Source of the DNA: Paraspadella gotoi
Lineage: Eukaryota; Chaetognatha
Reading direction: 5' to 3'
Length of the DNA stretch: 64,000 bases
Assembly: GCA_051294375.1 (NCBI GenBank)
Contig: CM119263.1
Coordinates: 28,107,260-28,171,259 of the forward strand
In this document: in pieces, positions 12,831 through 24,050 of the stretch
How the letters are laid out: each line of letters starts with the position of its first letter
Position numbering within the stretch: position 1 is the stretch's first letter
Made by a program: the position numbers and the translations under genes
Notes under the pieces: model-generated
Database searches by the model: none
What the model was told of the DNA's origin: nothing
The model's input: the letters and a program-made list of their open reading frames with translations, nothing else

Positions 12831-12984
12831 CCCGCGATGTTTGGTGACGCGTGCCGCTGCCTCGCGGACACGAATCTCGTCACGTGACTCTTTACCGCGA
12901 CGACTACTAACGGACCTCTGTCGGCGTTTGACGGCGAATCCTATTTTTTTTTCTCGCTGCTCATTTGTTTCTCGTCGATTGCAG
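12820..12984 (+). promoter_or_regulatory. CpG-rich stretch upstream of the CaaX gene
   Basis: Many CG dinucleotides in an otherwise AT-rich region, just before the ATG at 13,001, so a promoter or 5' exon is plausible. A good acceptor (pyrimidine tract then TTGCAG at 12,979-12,984) also sits 16 bases before the ATG. The first coding exon may therefore be preceded by an untranslated or further coding exon. Confidence 0.25.
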
Positions 12985-13000
12985 CCCGAGCAACTCTGAG

Positions 13001-15126
13001 ATGTGTGATAGCGTTGAAAGAGTGACAGTGCAGGGCTACGACATAGGTGGGCAGATGGGGAGGGGGCGTTTTGAGCTCGGGGCGGGATAAAAAAAATTAA
13101 GCATTTATTTTATTATTTATGTGTTTATTTATTTATTTTAATTTTTTAAAATTTATTTATTTGTTTATTAGTATTTTTTTTACTTATTATTTTTTTATTT
13201 GTTTTTTTAAGTATTCATTCTATTGATCAGGTTCTAATTTTTTGCATAGCAAATTAGTAAAATCTCTGGTTCAGTTTATTATGATTCTAAGGATAATCTT
13301 TATGTTTATAACTTTAAATATTTAGGACATAAATTATATTATACTCCACCCGATCCACGAGCTCAAAACGCCCCCTCACTCTCTGCGTCAATCCTCGGTC
13401 AAGCGCCCCCGTCCCTCGTGGACCGCCTCTCCTACTCCGCCGGCCCCGTCTCCCCCCGCACCCCGCCCTCCGCCGCCGCCGCAGCCTTGTCGTCGCGCCC
13501 CTTACTTCCGGTGCAGCGGGACGCGAGTTCCGCGAGCGAGTTCACCCTCAGCACGGTCCAGTTCACCTCAACGCCTGTCTCCTTCGACGCCAGGCAGTCG
13601 ACGGAGATGATCAGGGAGGCCTCTGTCACATTTGACATCGTCAGGCGAACGGAGAGGTAGGGGGAGGGAGGGAGAGAGAGAGAGAGAGAGAGATTCATTG
13701 ACAAGAGAGGACGAATATAAGACAAAAGTTGATAAATACGACGAGCTAAAAATAGAAGGTTTATCGAAAAATCGAAGGAAAAAAATTGTTGTGACCATAG
13801 AAATAGAAAATAAAGAGAAAAAAAAGATATATGAAGGAAAAGTAAGTGAAAGTTTGATAGAATGGAAGAAAGAAAAAGTAAAAAATAAAGATAATGAAAC
13901 GAAACGAAAGTGCATCATGGTGAAAAGCTATTGACGCCATGAGAGCGTATTAGAAAATGGAGGTCGCAAGAAATGTGATTTCAAAGGTAAGTGGCTTCGT
14001 TATCTCGTCCGCTGATTGGTTAATGGATTTTGCGGGAAAAAGGAGGAGGAAGAGGAAGAGGGTGAGCGAAGAATCGATTGAAGCGTGAAATGGGGTTAAT
14101 GGGTTAATCCCTAATGCATCAGTGAATTTTTTAAATGCTGTAGATCAGTATTCTGTGTCGGTTCGTACTTGAAGTAAAAAGAACGTCTTCTCTGCACATA
14201 ATCATCCTTACACATTTAGTAATCTACTCTTTGGCGCTCTTTAATACCCGCGTTTACTTGTATTCGATGCCGTAATATCCGTAAACTGTTGTACGTACGA
14301 TTGAAAATACTCGGCTGTAATCGCATGACTTTACAGTAGGTTAATGTATCGTTAATTTTTACTCTTTACCTTATCGCTTTCTATCAATTACTTTTTTGTT
14401 TATCACCACAGTGTTTACCTTTTAACAGCCAAAAAAAGAAACATTAGCTTGACCCAAGAGCATTTGAAGTGTGAATGATATTCAGCGTGGCCTTTATAAA
14501 GAATTGTTTACTCGTAAATAGTCTTTATTCCGTAACTGATAAACTCTGCTCTCATTTTCAATGTGCATTAGATAATTTTAAAGTTGGTGTTTAGCTAACA
14601 GAGCTCTGATGATTCTAATGCTTTTACATTATTATTTTGACCCCAACCAACCACAATTCTTTCCATCGTCAACCCCGTGCCACCACCCCGTCAACCACCA
14701 CCCACTCCTCTAAACTCCAGCCTGGAGAGTCGGGACAACCCCTTCCGGCCGGAGGGTGACCTCAGTAAAGAGGTGGCGCCCATCGTGGAGGCTTACAAGC
14801 TGAAGAACCCCGCGGCGAGCCCTCTCTCCTCCCCCGAGCCCGCGACGCCGGATCCCCTCCCCCCCACGCCCCCAGTCACCCCCGAGGCGGAGATCGTCGT
14901 CGACGTCGGCGCCGTTGAACTCGAATCCGCGCCGCCGACGACGCCCACGCCCACTAAGTCGCCCACGTCCCCGCAAAATGGCGCCGCGGCGTCCAACGGA
15001 AAGTCGACGGCGGCGTCGCCGTCAAGCGGAGAAAACGGCGCTGTCGCAGATGCCGAGGACGTCGCCAGACGGACGGACAAAAAGAAGGACGTCGACGGAT
15101 GCTGTCAAAAGTGCGCCGTGATGTGA
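13001..15126 (+). CDS. Prenylated (CaaX) Pro/Ser/Thr-rich protein, 3 exons
   Basis: Three exons join with consistent phases: 13,001-13,046 (donor GTGGGC), 13,326-13,656 (acceptor ATTTAG, donor GTAGGG) and 14,721-15,126 (acceptor CTCCAG, stop TGA). The product is about 260 residues. It starts MCDSVERVTVQGYDI, continues through a Pro/Ala/Ser-rich region, and has a charged motif DNPFRPEGDLSKEV at about residues 131-144 on the exon 2/3 join. A low-complexity Pro/Thr/Ser tail follows, ending GCCQKCAVM. The final CAVM is a CaaX box, and the extra cysteines just before it could be palmitoylated. A membrane-attached cytoplasmic protein is inferred, as in the paralemmin type of architecture, but I do not recognise the family. 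The frame opens upstream of the ATG to an acceptor at 12,984, so N-terminal exons could be missing. The intron after exon 2 begins with a (GA)n tract. Confidence 0.65.
13657..13693 (+). repeat. (GA)n tract at 5' splice site
   Basis: GTAGGGGGAGGGAGGGAG followed by pure GA, beginning at the donor of exon 2 of the CaaX gene. Purine-rich on the sense strand. Confidence 0.85.
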
Positions 15127-15650
15127 AGAGAGAGGGATGGCGGCGTGAGGTGAGACTGTCGGCGGCGTCACGGTAGAACCTCGTTTCCTTTCCTAACTTT
15201 CGTCGTCGCGCCTCCCTACGTTTTTTGGTTTTTTTTTCATTATGGCATTCGCGTGAAATAACATTGATTTCTTTAAAACCCAAATTTAAAAGAAAAAAAA
15301 ACAAAAAAAAACTTATCTTTCACTAAAATTGAATGGCTAAAACAGTTTTAAAGGTTTGCGAGTGGCTGAACCGAGGTGTAATACTTAACCTTTAGAAAAT
15401 GTTATTTCTAAAATTTAAATTTCGATCGCATGAAAATTATTTCATAATTTTAGCAATCTACGGTGAAGGTTAATTTAATTAGTATTGAAACGTCGGAAAT
15501 ATAATATAGAAATGTTCTGGATGTATATTTAATTTTTTTTTTAGAAATTGTAAATTACTTTAAAATCTAGGGATCGATTTGCGTTTCCTTTCTTAAGGTC
15601 ACGATAAGGCTTTTTGCACTAACCTAATTGTAGTCGTTGCTTTTGGCCTT

Positions 15651-15656
15651 AATAAA
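15651..15656 (+). terminator. Candidate polyadenylation signal AATAAA
   Basis: Canonical hexamer downstream of the CaaX gene stop. Weak evidence on its own in an AT-rich spacer. Confidence 0.3.
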
Positions 15657-16781
15657 TCGAATGAAAAAATACTCTTTTAGAATATTTATGGTCAGTTTTG
15701 TAGCATAAAAACCTCCAAGAACTAGTCATATCAAGTTTAATTTAAAGGCCCAAAAGTTATTTTATTAAATTATAAAAACAATTTACTCTGTAGTATTTAT
15801 CTATTAATTTATCTTTCGGCTTCCAATTATGTAACAAATTTCTCGTATTCCGGAAAGTACCTCATAAATGCCGCGAAGGATCGTGCCCTTGAAATCGGCA
15901 GAACGATTAGCGATGGATAATTCTAGTCCCTTGGGTAATTTAATCCACTTTAATAAACCGCGCTGCACCCCGATGGTAAATTAGTATTTTCAATTTGATC
16001 ACTGTGTACGTAATAGTTTGAATCGGATCACTTTGTACGGAATATTTCGTAGTTTAAAACTATGTGCGGAATATTACAATTTTTATTTGCCAATTGATTC
16101 ATGTAAAAAAAAAAAACAAACTCAAAAGATTCTTTTTTTCTAAGACATTTATGCGTGTAACTCCGTCTTTTGTGCATCGATGTGCATTATATGTGATATA
16201 AAATTGCTTCCTTAATTTATATAACATTCTTTTTTAAAATTGACTCTCAGCTTTACTTAGAAATATCCCTGAAAATGAGTTCATTGTATTCTGTTGCCTA
16301 ATTCATGGAACTCTTTAGATACTATACAGTATACACTAATTATCACCATTGCTCTCTGTTAGAAAATCCAAGTCAAAACAAATCAAGTAGAAATTTCAGG
16401 TTTAATAGCCTTTTCAGTGAAGCTACTCGAATCAAGGCATTTACAAGTTACAATGCGAATTACATATTCAAATATCATTTTGAGATCTTCAAGTTAAACA
16501 TGCGTGTTGTGAATACAATCAACAAGTATTATTCATACACAAAAAGACGGATGTCATGTATGGAATGACGTCAAGTTTGTTTAAACACATAACGTTTATT
16601 TTGGCGTACAATTCGAGAAAGACAATTGCAGTTAATTTTGCAGTCAAAGTACCTAGATTTTCAGTTCAAGCGACGTCTGGCTGTTAATTGGCAAAGATGT
16701 TAAGAGCGCTACCATAAGTTGAGGAGAAAGTTCGACAAACCTTTGACGAAAATTTGGATTTAAATTGCATGCATAAAAAAT

Positions 16782-16813
<32 letters not shown>

Positions 16814-16815
16814 CG
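16782..16815. repeat. (GCAC)n tetranucleotide repeat
   Basis: About eight perfect GCAC units. Confidence 0.95.
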
Positions 16816-17099
16816 GTTAAAAATCAAAGACTAAAAGCTGTCATCATCTCGGTCCCTGTTTCACTTGCACTCTTATCCCAGGAGCGCTGGCGTCATGGTG
16901 AGTTGTGGGACCTGGAATAAAAAAAAAGGTAGGCGATCTCGAGTAAGTACATCTGCTTATGTAGATGAGATATTCGTTATATTCTTTATTTATTTACTTA
17001 TTTTTTTATTCACGTATTTATTTTATTATCTATTATCTATTTATTTACCTTTTGTTTTTTATTTATCCTCTTCTACCTTCATTTACTTTACGCACTAAT

Positions 17100-17137
17100 C
17101 ATATAACTATTTTATTTATTTATTTATTTATTTATTT

Positions 17138-17203
<66 letters not shown>

Positions 17204-17215
17204 CATTTATTTACT
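17100..17215. repeat. (ATTT)n repeat
   Basis: Tandem TTTA units with minor interruptions. The same sequence flanks copy B of FAM184 at about 31,910-32,040, which marks the left limit of the A/B duplication. Confidence 0.9.
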
Positions 17216-17233
17216 GATTTACATATTTACTTA

Positions 17234-17239
17234 TTTATT
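17234..17239 (-). terminator. Candidate polyadenylation signal for FAM184
   Basis: AATAAA on the minus strand about 40 bases past the stop, one of several overlapping ones in the (ATTT)n region. Confidence 0.25.
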
Positions 17240-19275
17240 TTTTCAATTATTTTTTACAAGCAAAATTATTAACAATGTCAAAACATGTCCTCAAAAAGAC
17301 TTCCATTAAAACTAACCGGCGAAGCTGGATTCGGCGAGGCCTGTATAGGCGCCGGAGAAGCCGGTTGGCCGGATTGAGTCTTTCGTCGTGAAGAGGACTT
17401 CCAGGCAGAGGCTCCAATTTGGTCCTCAACGCCGGAGCCGAGTTCGTCTTGATGGAGGAAGAGTTGGAGCCGGGTGAGTTCATTCCGGCGCCGGATACCG
17501 GACCATAGGTGCCGACGCCGCCGATTCCGCCGTGATGCCGCTGCCGACGCCGCCGACGAAGCCGTTGGTGGTAAAGGCGGAAGCGCGGGAAGAGGCGCTG
17601 CTTCGGTCGTTTCCTTTACTTCGTTTCTGTTGCGGAAGTAAGGCCGCGGTGTCGGTGAGTTGAATTAATAATGTTGTGAGTGATCCAACTTTCGGTTCGG
17701 CATGTTAATTATATAATGTAAATACAATATACAATAAATAAAATACAATATATCATGTACATATTAGACATTTCTTTGATGTCATTCAAAAAAAGGAAAG
17801 TTTAGGTGAGGTGCCGAAGAGTGGGATTCTTGGAGCGTCGGAAGACTTAGCGTCAATGTTAACTTACCTTCTTCATGAAAGAGTAAATATCTGACTCATT
17901 TGTCGCCTTTTTTCATTTTGACTTACCTTTGACGAATGAATTGGAAACTCCGACATCCAAAGCATGGACTGAAGACCGTCTTGACGAGCGGTTTGAAAAC
18001 CATAACTAGCTCTAATAATTGTACACAATGTGCAAAGTTATCTTCGATGAGACTCACCTTGACGAGCGGATTGATGACCCCGACGTTGGGAGTGTGGTTG
18101 AAGACCCGATTGAAGTTCGTCTCCCGATTCACGAGTTCGAGTTGATAGAATCTCTTGTCGTCGAGCAACTTGCGGATGCAGTCTTCTCTCTCGCCGACGA
18201 CACTGCGAAGGTTGTCGATGCATTCCAGGTCTTCGGGTCGAGACTCGCGTTTTGAATATCGATCCTCTGCTTCTCTCAGGCTGAGAAAATAATTGTTGGT
18301 TTTGTTGTCGGACCATTTCGGTGATAATGTTGTTTGTGTTGTTTTGGTTTGGTTCCTTTTATATACCGGACGTGTTTCTTAAACTTCCAACCGTTTGTCA
18401 AATACAGGTATGTCAAATATAGGTATGAAATAGCCGTAACCGATATAAAAAATGATTCATTCATTCAGTATATAAGTGCAAAGTCAGGTATAACGTTACC
18501 TGACTTTGCACATGCTATTGTGAGTTATGGCCTCCATCCATCTTAGGAGATAATAATATAGCAGGGACCTGCAAGCTTTCAATCAAGACTCTCTCACAGT
18601 CTCGTCATTTAATTCATGAGCATTATCAATAAATAGAAATGGTATAATGTTTTCATGCTGTTTCAATTAATCAAAGGACTAATCCTTTAGGTACTTATAC
18701 TTAATTTCTGATAAAATATTAATGTATGTAGTTTGTAAGTTCATTGTAATATATATTTGATGTAAGAGTTTGAAAGAATATTAATAATGGTATCTAGTTT
18801 GCTTACGGCGATTTGGAGCGCTGATATTTTGTCTTTGAGAAGGTCCTGCGCCTCTGTTGAATTCCGCCACGAGCGCTTGAGTTTCTCTGAGATTCTCTGG
18901 CCGCCTGAAAGACAAATAAAAGAACAGTTTGAGACACTCAAAACTGGGAGTAACGGGTATGAAATCTTATGTTAATTAAATTAATCTTTAAGTTAATTAA
19001 TGGGATTTATGATTGATCAATTCACGAAAAATACTTAATATGAATACGAAAAAAATTTTAACTGACGAGAAAGCCTTTTAACGTATTTCTGGTTTAATAG
19101 TTTAAATATTTATTCAAATTAATATAATAATAAATAATATAATAATTGTCATTCAAATCATTTTTAGACTTAATAAAAAATTTCCCGATGCAGACCTGTT
19201 CGTCCAGGGATCGTTGCTTGTCTTTTACTGCCCTCGATTCCATTTTTCTGTAAAATTTTAAATTACAAAAATTTA

Positions 19276-19392
19276 TGTCAGAAGTGGGATTCGAACCCAC
19301 GCCGCATTCGCGGACCAGAATTCTCAACTCGGGGGAAGTCCGAGCACAGCGTAAGCTTGAGTCTGGCGCCTTAGACCCCTCGCCATCCTGAC
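19276..19392 (-). tRNA. tRNA-Leu(CAA), intron-containing, damaged copy
   Basis: Minus-strand gene in FAM184 intron 22 of copy A. It has acceptor GTCAGGATGG paired with CTTCTGAC, CCAGACTCAAG with the CAA anticodon, an intron, TTCTGG, a long type II variable arm and GGTTCGAATCC. The D arm is disturbed by base changes (GAGGGGTCTAAGG). Same locus as 34,071-34,187 and 30,922-31,045. Confidence 0.8.
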
Positions 19393-20798
19393 AACTGATA
19401 TTACCCTGTTTCACAGTGGTCTTTATTACAATTATTTCTGTTTTAAATTCTCAAAAATAGAATAAATTCTCCGAACCTAAGCTCGTTGCTGTTTTCCGTT
19501 TTGATTTTGCAAATTTCATGATCCCGACTTTCCAATTCGCGTTGCAGCGACTGGGAATGCGTTGTGATGTAAAAGTTGGGAGAGAAGTTTTAAATAAGCA
19601 TCTCAGAAAAGACTACCACGACGCTGCCAATCCTGCGGCACCTGCTGCATCTGCTCGACGTGGTCCCTCAATTCCTCCCGTCGATGTCGCGTCTTTGAAT
19701 TTGCGTCCGAAGTTCATCCAATTTTGTCTCGAATTCTCTTTCCTGGGGAAACAAGAGGATAGAAAGAAGAGAAAGAGGAGAAGAAAAAAAGTAAAAAGAT
19801 AAGAGAAAGAGAAAGAGAAATAAGACAATGGGAGAAGAAAGAAATGATGATTTTAGTTATTATTATAAAAGATAATATAATATTATTGAAGAGGAGAAGA
19901 GGATGAGTTCTAATTTTGATCAGAATCCAGTTACTCAAAGTTTCAAAATACAACTGACCAGTTGACTGGTTCGCAGAATTTCAACTGTAAATATATTTTC
20001 ACGTTTAATTTTGTATTCTTTTGTTTTTTTAAATGATGGCCAAAAACTTAGGAAACAAGAGTCAAGACTGAGACCTTATTATTTAAATACGCAATCACTA
20101 TTCGGAAAAAATGATTGGCATTGCCAAAGTTCACCCCGCCTATAAGCATGACACCTTCAGTTGTGACCCGGTGGCTCATTGGCGACTGGATCGGTCAAGT
20201 GTCTTCCACAACGATTCATTTTGTGCTTTTTTCATTCTCGGGTTAATAATAGTAGTGTTTTATGTAGCGACCCACCCTTGCTTTCAATGGTTAACTCACC
20301 CTCCGTCTCGCTCCTTAACTTACCCTGACGGCCGAGAGTTCCAAGGCGCGTTCCAGCTCCAGTTTGGCGGCGGCGAGTTGATGCGCGTGCGCCTTGGTGA
20401 GTCCCTCGCGTTCGCGGGTGAGTCTTTCAGTCACGTGATCGATTTCCGCGTCGTGTTCGTTCTGTCGAGGGTATCGGGATTCGCTCGATAAAGTATTGTA
20501 TATCTTAATAGTTATAATAAATTAATTAATTAATAGTAACTTTAATATCACCTTCAATTGCGATCGCAAAGCGTCCAGAGCGTTTTCGTGCTGTCGTTCA
20601 AGTTTTTCTTCCAGACCTTCCACGACCTTTTGATCGATAAATATTAATTGATTAATCTTTTAATTATTTTTAGTATTAATGTTACATTATTAATACTCAC
20701 GGCGCGATGCGCTGTTGTCTGGGCGATGAGTTCCTTCATGTGAGTATCTCGCAGGTTGTCTTCCAAGAACTACGAAAAAGTAGGGAGGGAGAAGTCAG

Positions 20799-20799
<1 letters not shown>

Positions 20800-20838
<39 letters not shown>
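20800..20838 (-). repeat. (GA)n at 5' splice site of FAM184 exon 17, copy A
   Basis: On the sense (minus) strand the intron starts GTGAGAGAGA and continues as pure GA. The equivalent tract in copy B is longer (35,655-35,715). Confidence 0.9.
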
Positions 20839-20840
<2 letters not shown>

Positions 20841-21613
20841 TTCCTCTCTGTCTCCATCTGTTCCCTGATCCGCTCCATCTTCGTCTCCGCCTCCTCCCTA
20901 ATCTCTTTGACTTTGCTCGCCGTGTCCGCTTCCAAATGCTCCAGCTGCTCCTCTATCTTCGCCTCAGCTCCTCTAAGTTTCTCCGTCGCTTCCGCCAGTT
21001 GAGTCCTGAAGTTCTGCTCCATCGCTTCGCACTTACGTCGGAGGCGGGAGTTCTGGAGCAGAAAAGGTGGGGAAAGACAATATTTATTTTATCCCTGTTT
21101 AATCTATTCTGACATTATGCTTCGTATGATAATTCATGTCAATTGAATTAGTTATCTATTATGTCATTGCCCTGTTTAGTTTTTACCATCTAATAAAAGT
21201 GTTTGATATATTTGCAAGACTTTTTATTCCAAAAAACCCCACCTCTTCAACGACTTCCGACATCTTCTGCTGCCATCCCTCCTGCGCTGCAGCGACTTCC
21301 TGCTCCTTCATCGACGAGATTTGCGAGAGGGCGGCCATTTTGTCTTCCGAGTGCTGCGCCTCCAATTCGCTGCGGAGCCGCTCCATGTCGGTTCTAGAAC
21401 AACCGGGCGGGTGTGTCAGTTTTTTTTGTCTCAAATAATACTAGATCTCTTATCTTTTCTTTATTCAGTGAAGATGATATTTTTTCTAAGTCGATTTTGA
21501 CTAATCCATATTAAAAAATTATTTATAATTAATAGTCTTAAAGAAATAAAAGAACAACAATATTATATTAATATAGATAACAGTAGTTTAAAAAAATTTT
21601 AATCAAAAAGGTT

Positions 21614-21727
21614 TGTCAGAAGTGGGATTCGAACCCACGCCCGCATTCGCGGACCAGAAATCTCCACTCGATATTCGAGCAAGCAATCGCTTGAGTCTGG
21701 CGCCTTAGACCACTCGGCCATCCTGAC
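21614..21727 (-). tRNA. tRNA-Leu(CAA), intron-containing
   Basis: Complete gene in FAM184 intron 15 of copy A, sense to the host. It has acceptor GTCAGGATGG with CTTCTGAC, D arm GCCGAGTGGTCTAAGGC, anticodon CAA, an intron after base 37, a variable arm CCGCGAATGCGG and TGGGTTCGAATCCCA. Same locus as 36,487-36,601 and 28,418-28,533. Confidence 0.93.
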
Positions 21728-22741
21728 ACATGAGATCGAGGGTAATTCAAATTGAATTTAAAACTTCTCGAGCAAGAAGTTGACTTTTGTTTAAAATCGG
21801 AAGGATTATAGGCCAAAGCGGCAAAGACGGGACGGAGATAAATCTAATAACCGTTGAAAAACAAAAGTCACGAGGCAAAAATTTAGAAAGCCAATAATGT
21901 TTAAATGATCATTAAAGGTTTAATTATCTACCGCCGTTTCAGACTTTCAGTATAAAAGAGAGTTAACGTAGTCATACAAAGAGTTAATGCAGATTATTAT
22001 TTAAAATTCTCTTTTAAAGAACCTATCGAATTCGATTTAACTTGTCACTCTTACTCACCTTAACTTCTCCTGCCACGCCTCCTCGATGTCCCGCTTCGTT
22101 TTATCCCCGTTCTCCTTGTCCGCTTTCTGCATGGCCTCGATCTGTGCCAGGTGGGTCGCTTTCAGCCTCCCTGTTTCCGCCTGTATCGCCTCCGCCTCCG
22201 CCTGGCTCTGTCGGAAATCCTGGCGCGTCTGTTCCAGCACCGCTGGAAAAGGAAAGGAAAAAATGTAAAAAAAAAGATTAATAGATAATTTTTATAGTAT
22301 TCATTAGAAGTTTGTACTGTCTATGAAGAATAAATATTTTGACGAATTTTGTATCGGGAATTATTTATTTAAAACTGTCATTCTTTCGGTTTTCGGCCAC
22401 CTGTCCTCCACCGCAGCGGACCTTTCTGTGGCCAATAGTTCAGTCTTCAGACCATATAAGCTATTGATCTGCTTGTCTCTCAATATTATATTTTAGCCCG
22501 ATGTTTTCAGCAGATTCACAATTTCGAAATCCAGATAATGGCCCTTCTGAAGCTAGGGGCCCGAATTGCAGTCAATTCTTCATTCGCCGTTGAATGTTTA
22601 ATCTAATCTTGGGCTCTCTGAGGCTACTGGCTCAATCTTCATTTTTCATTTCAATTCAATTTTCATATTTTAGTCAATCGTTCTTTTACTTTTTAACCTA
22701 ACGTTGGCCTCTCTGAGGCCAGTAGTTTAAATCTTTAATTT

Positions 22742-22860
22742 ACCTTTTAACCTAACGTTGGCCTCTCTGAGGCCAGTGGTTTAAATCTTTAGTTTACCTT
22801 TTAACCTAACGTTGGCCTCTCTGAGGCCAGTGGCCCCGTTCTCCGCCGATTCCAATCCCT
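22742..22860 (-). repeat. 54-bp donor-spanning minisatellite, copy A
   Basis: Repeats of the 3' end of FAM184 exon 14 plus its donor. See the copy B entry at 37,560-37,715. Confidence 0.85.
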
Positions 22861-22929
22861 TGGTCGTGTCCTGCAGCTGTTGATTCAGACGCGCCACCTC
22901 TGCGGTCGATTCCTCCAGAGTCACGGCGG

Positions 22930-22954
22930 NNNNNNNNNNNNNNNNNNNNNNNNN
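22930..22954. other. Assembly gap (25 N)
   Basis: Join between FAM184 copy A (minus strand, ends in exon 14) and copy B' (plus strand, begins in intron 5). Confidence 0.98.
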
Positions 22955-23194
22955 CAATTTTCCCATTTACAAGTTTTTAAATTAACTAATTATTTATTTG
23001 AAAAAATAAGTACTATATATTCAGCTAATCATTCTTAAATAATTCCATGCCATTGGGCACCTCCACCTCCTCGACAGATCAAGAGTTCGGCGAATGAAGA
23101 ACGAATTCGAGGGAAGAGTCGAGGAAGGATTGGCGCAGGCGGAGGATGGAGTACGAACAGGAGATGCAGAAGATCGAGAGACGACATCATCTGG

Positions 23195-23600
23195 AGTTTG
23201 GAGGTGAGTTTAGAGATGGGAGACAATCATCTGAGTTGGAGTGAGTTTAGAGATGGGAAGACATCATCTGGAGTTTGGAGGTGAGTTTTGGAAGACATCA
23301 ACTGAGTTGGAGGTGAGTTAGAGATGGGAAGACATTCACTGGAGTTGGAGGTGGTTAGAGATGGGAAGCATCAACTGAGTGGAGGTGAGTTTAGAGATGG
23401 GAAGACATCATCTGGAGTTGGAAGTGTGATTTAGGAGAAAAGACAAAATCATCTGGAGTGGGAGGCTGAGTTTAGAGAAGGGACGAATCATCTGAGTTGG
23501 AGAGTGGTTTAGAGATTAAACGACATTGTCTGGAGTTGATGCTAAGTTTAGATTGAAACGACATCGTCTGGAGTTGGAGTGAGTTTAGAGAGGATGATAT
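23195..23600 (+). repeat. 39-bp donor-spanning minisatellite, copy B'
   Basis: About nine decayed units of the exon 6 3' end plus donor. Counterpart of 41,335-41,690. Confidence 0.85.
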
Positions 23601-23935
23601 AATTTTGAAATGACTTAGAGATAGGCAGAGATATATTCAAGAAGATTGTTAAGTTCTGTTCAATATTGTAGTAAAAGGATTTGAAATTCAGGCTTTAGAT
23701 ATAATGAAGAGTTTGTTCATTAATTTTTTTTTAAAGGAATTATTCGAAATTATCTTTCATTTTTTTTTCGAATTTACGTGAAATGTAACAATGGTTGAGA
23801 TTAGTAAATGAAGCCAAATAATGTATATAATTAATTAAAAAAGAGTCAAATAAATTACCCCTCTGTTGAGAGATACTACCTGACACTGGTCACGATTCTT
23901 TTAAAAAACATCATCGACAACTCCGCAGTCAGTCA

Positions 23936-24050
23936 GTCAGTATGGCGAGTGGTCTAAGGCGCCAGACTCAAGCTCGTGCTTCCTCTCCTCTCGGAGATTG
24001 TGCTTTCTGGTCCGCTCATGCGGGCGTGGGTTCGAATCCCACTGCTGACA
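23936..24050 (+). tRNA. tRNA-Leu(CAA), intron-containing
   Basis: In FAM184 copy B', intron 6, sense to the host. It starts GTCAGTATGG and ends ACTGCTGACA, so acceptor position 6 pairs as in the 40,887-41,002 copy. One base is missing in the D arm (GGCGAG for GGCCGAG). The anticodon CAA is followed by an intron unlike those of the other three loci. Confidence 0.88.

Larger units (their letters stand above)
15127..17277. other. Convergent intergenic spacer and 3' UTRs
   Basis: No gene supported. An AATAAA at 15,651-15,656, 525 bases after the CaaX stop, may be its polyadenylation signal. A (GCAC)n tract lies at 16,782-16,815. An (ATTT)n-rich stretch at about 16,970-17,240 borders the 3' end of FAM184 copy A and recurs at 31,900-32,040. 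Confidence 0.5.
17278..22929 (-). pseudogene. FAM184A: FAM184 copy A: 3' half, exons 14-26
   Basis: Partial copy of the FAM184 gene on the minus strand, cut by the N gap at 22,930. Exons, 5' to 3': 14 (about 22,788-22,929, broken), 15 (22,059-22,242), 16 (21,243-21,393), 17 (20,840-21,052), 18 (20,701-20,769), 19 (20,552-20,626), 20 (20,324-20,461), 21 (about 19,642-19,742), 22 (19,477-19,550), 23 (19,196-19,247), 24 (about 18,807-18,904), 25 (18,058-18,280), 26 (17,278-17,626). Exon 25 carries the FAM184 hallmark FYQLELVNRETNF followed by GVINPL. The last exon ends NGSLFEDMF with TGA at 17,278-17,280. Exons 15-20 and 25 are intact here. Exons 21 and 24 have single-base frame errors. This is probably an allelic or assembly duplicate of copy B, not a second gene, and it gives the best text for the C-terminal half. 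Confidence 0.85.

Noticed and set aside
12243-12999. 214- and 149-residue frames upstream of the CaaX gene
   Set aside because: Mostly pyrimidine-repeat Ser-Leu text crossing an N gap and an inverted-repeat arm.
16965-17309. 114-residue hydrophobic frame that looks like a membrane protein
   Set aside because: It is (ATTT)n read as Ile/Tyr/Leu/Phe and overlaps the 3' end of FAM184 on the other strand.
17935-17990. Possible extra FAM184 exon between exons 25 and 26 (TVFSPCFGCRSF on the minus strand)
   Set aside because: Exon 25 joins the final exon directly in phase (NPLVK then KRSKGNDRS), matching the vertebrate family. The candidate's reading differs between copies A and B.
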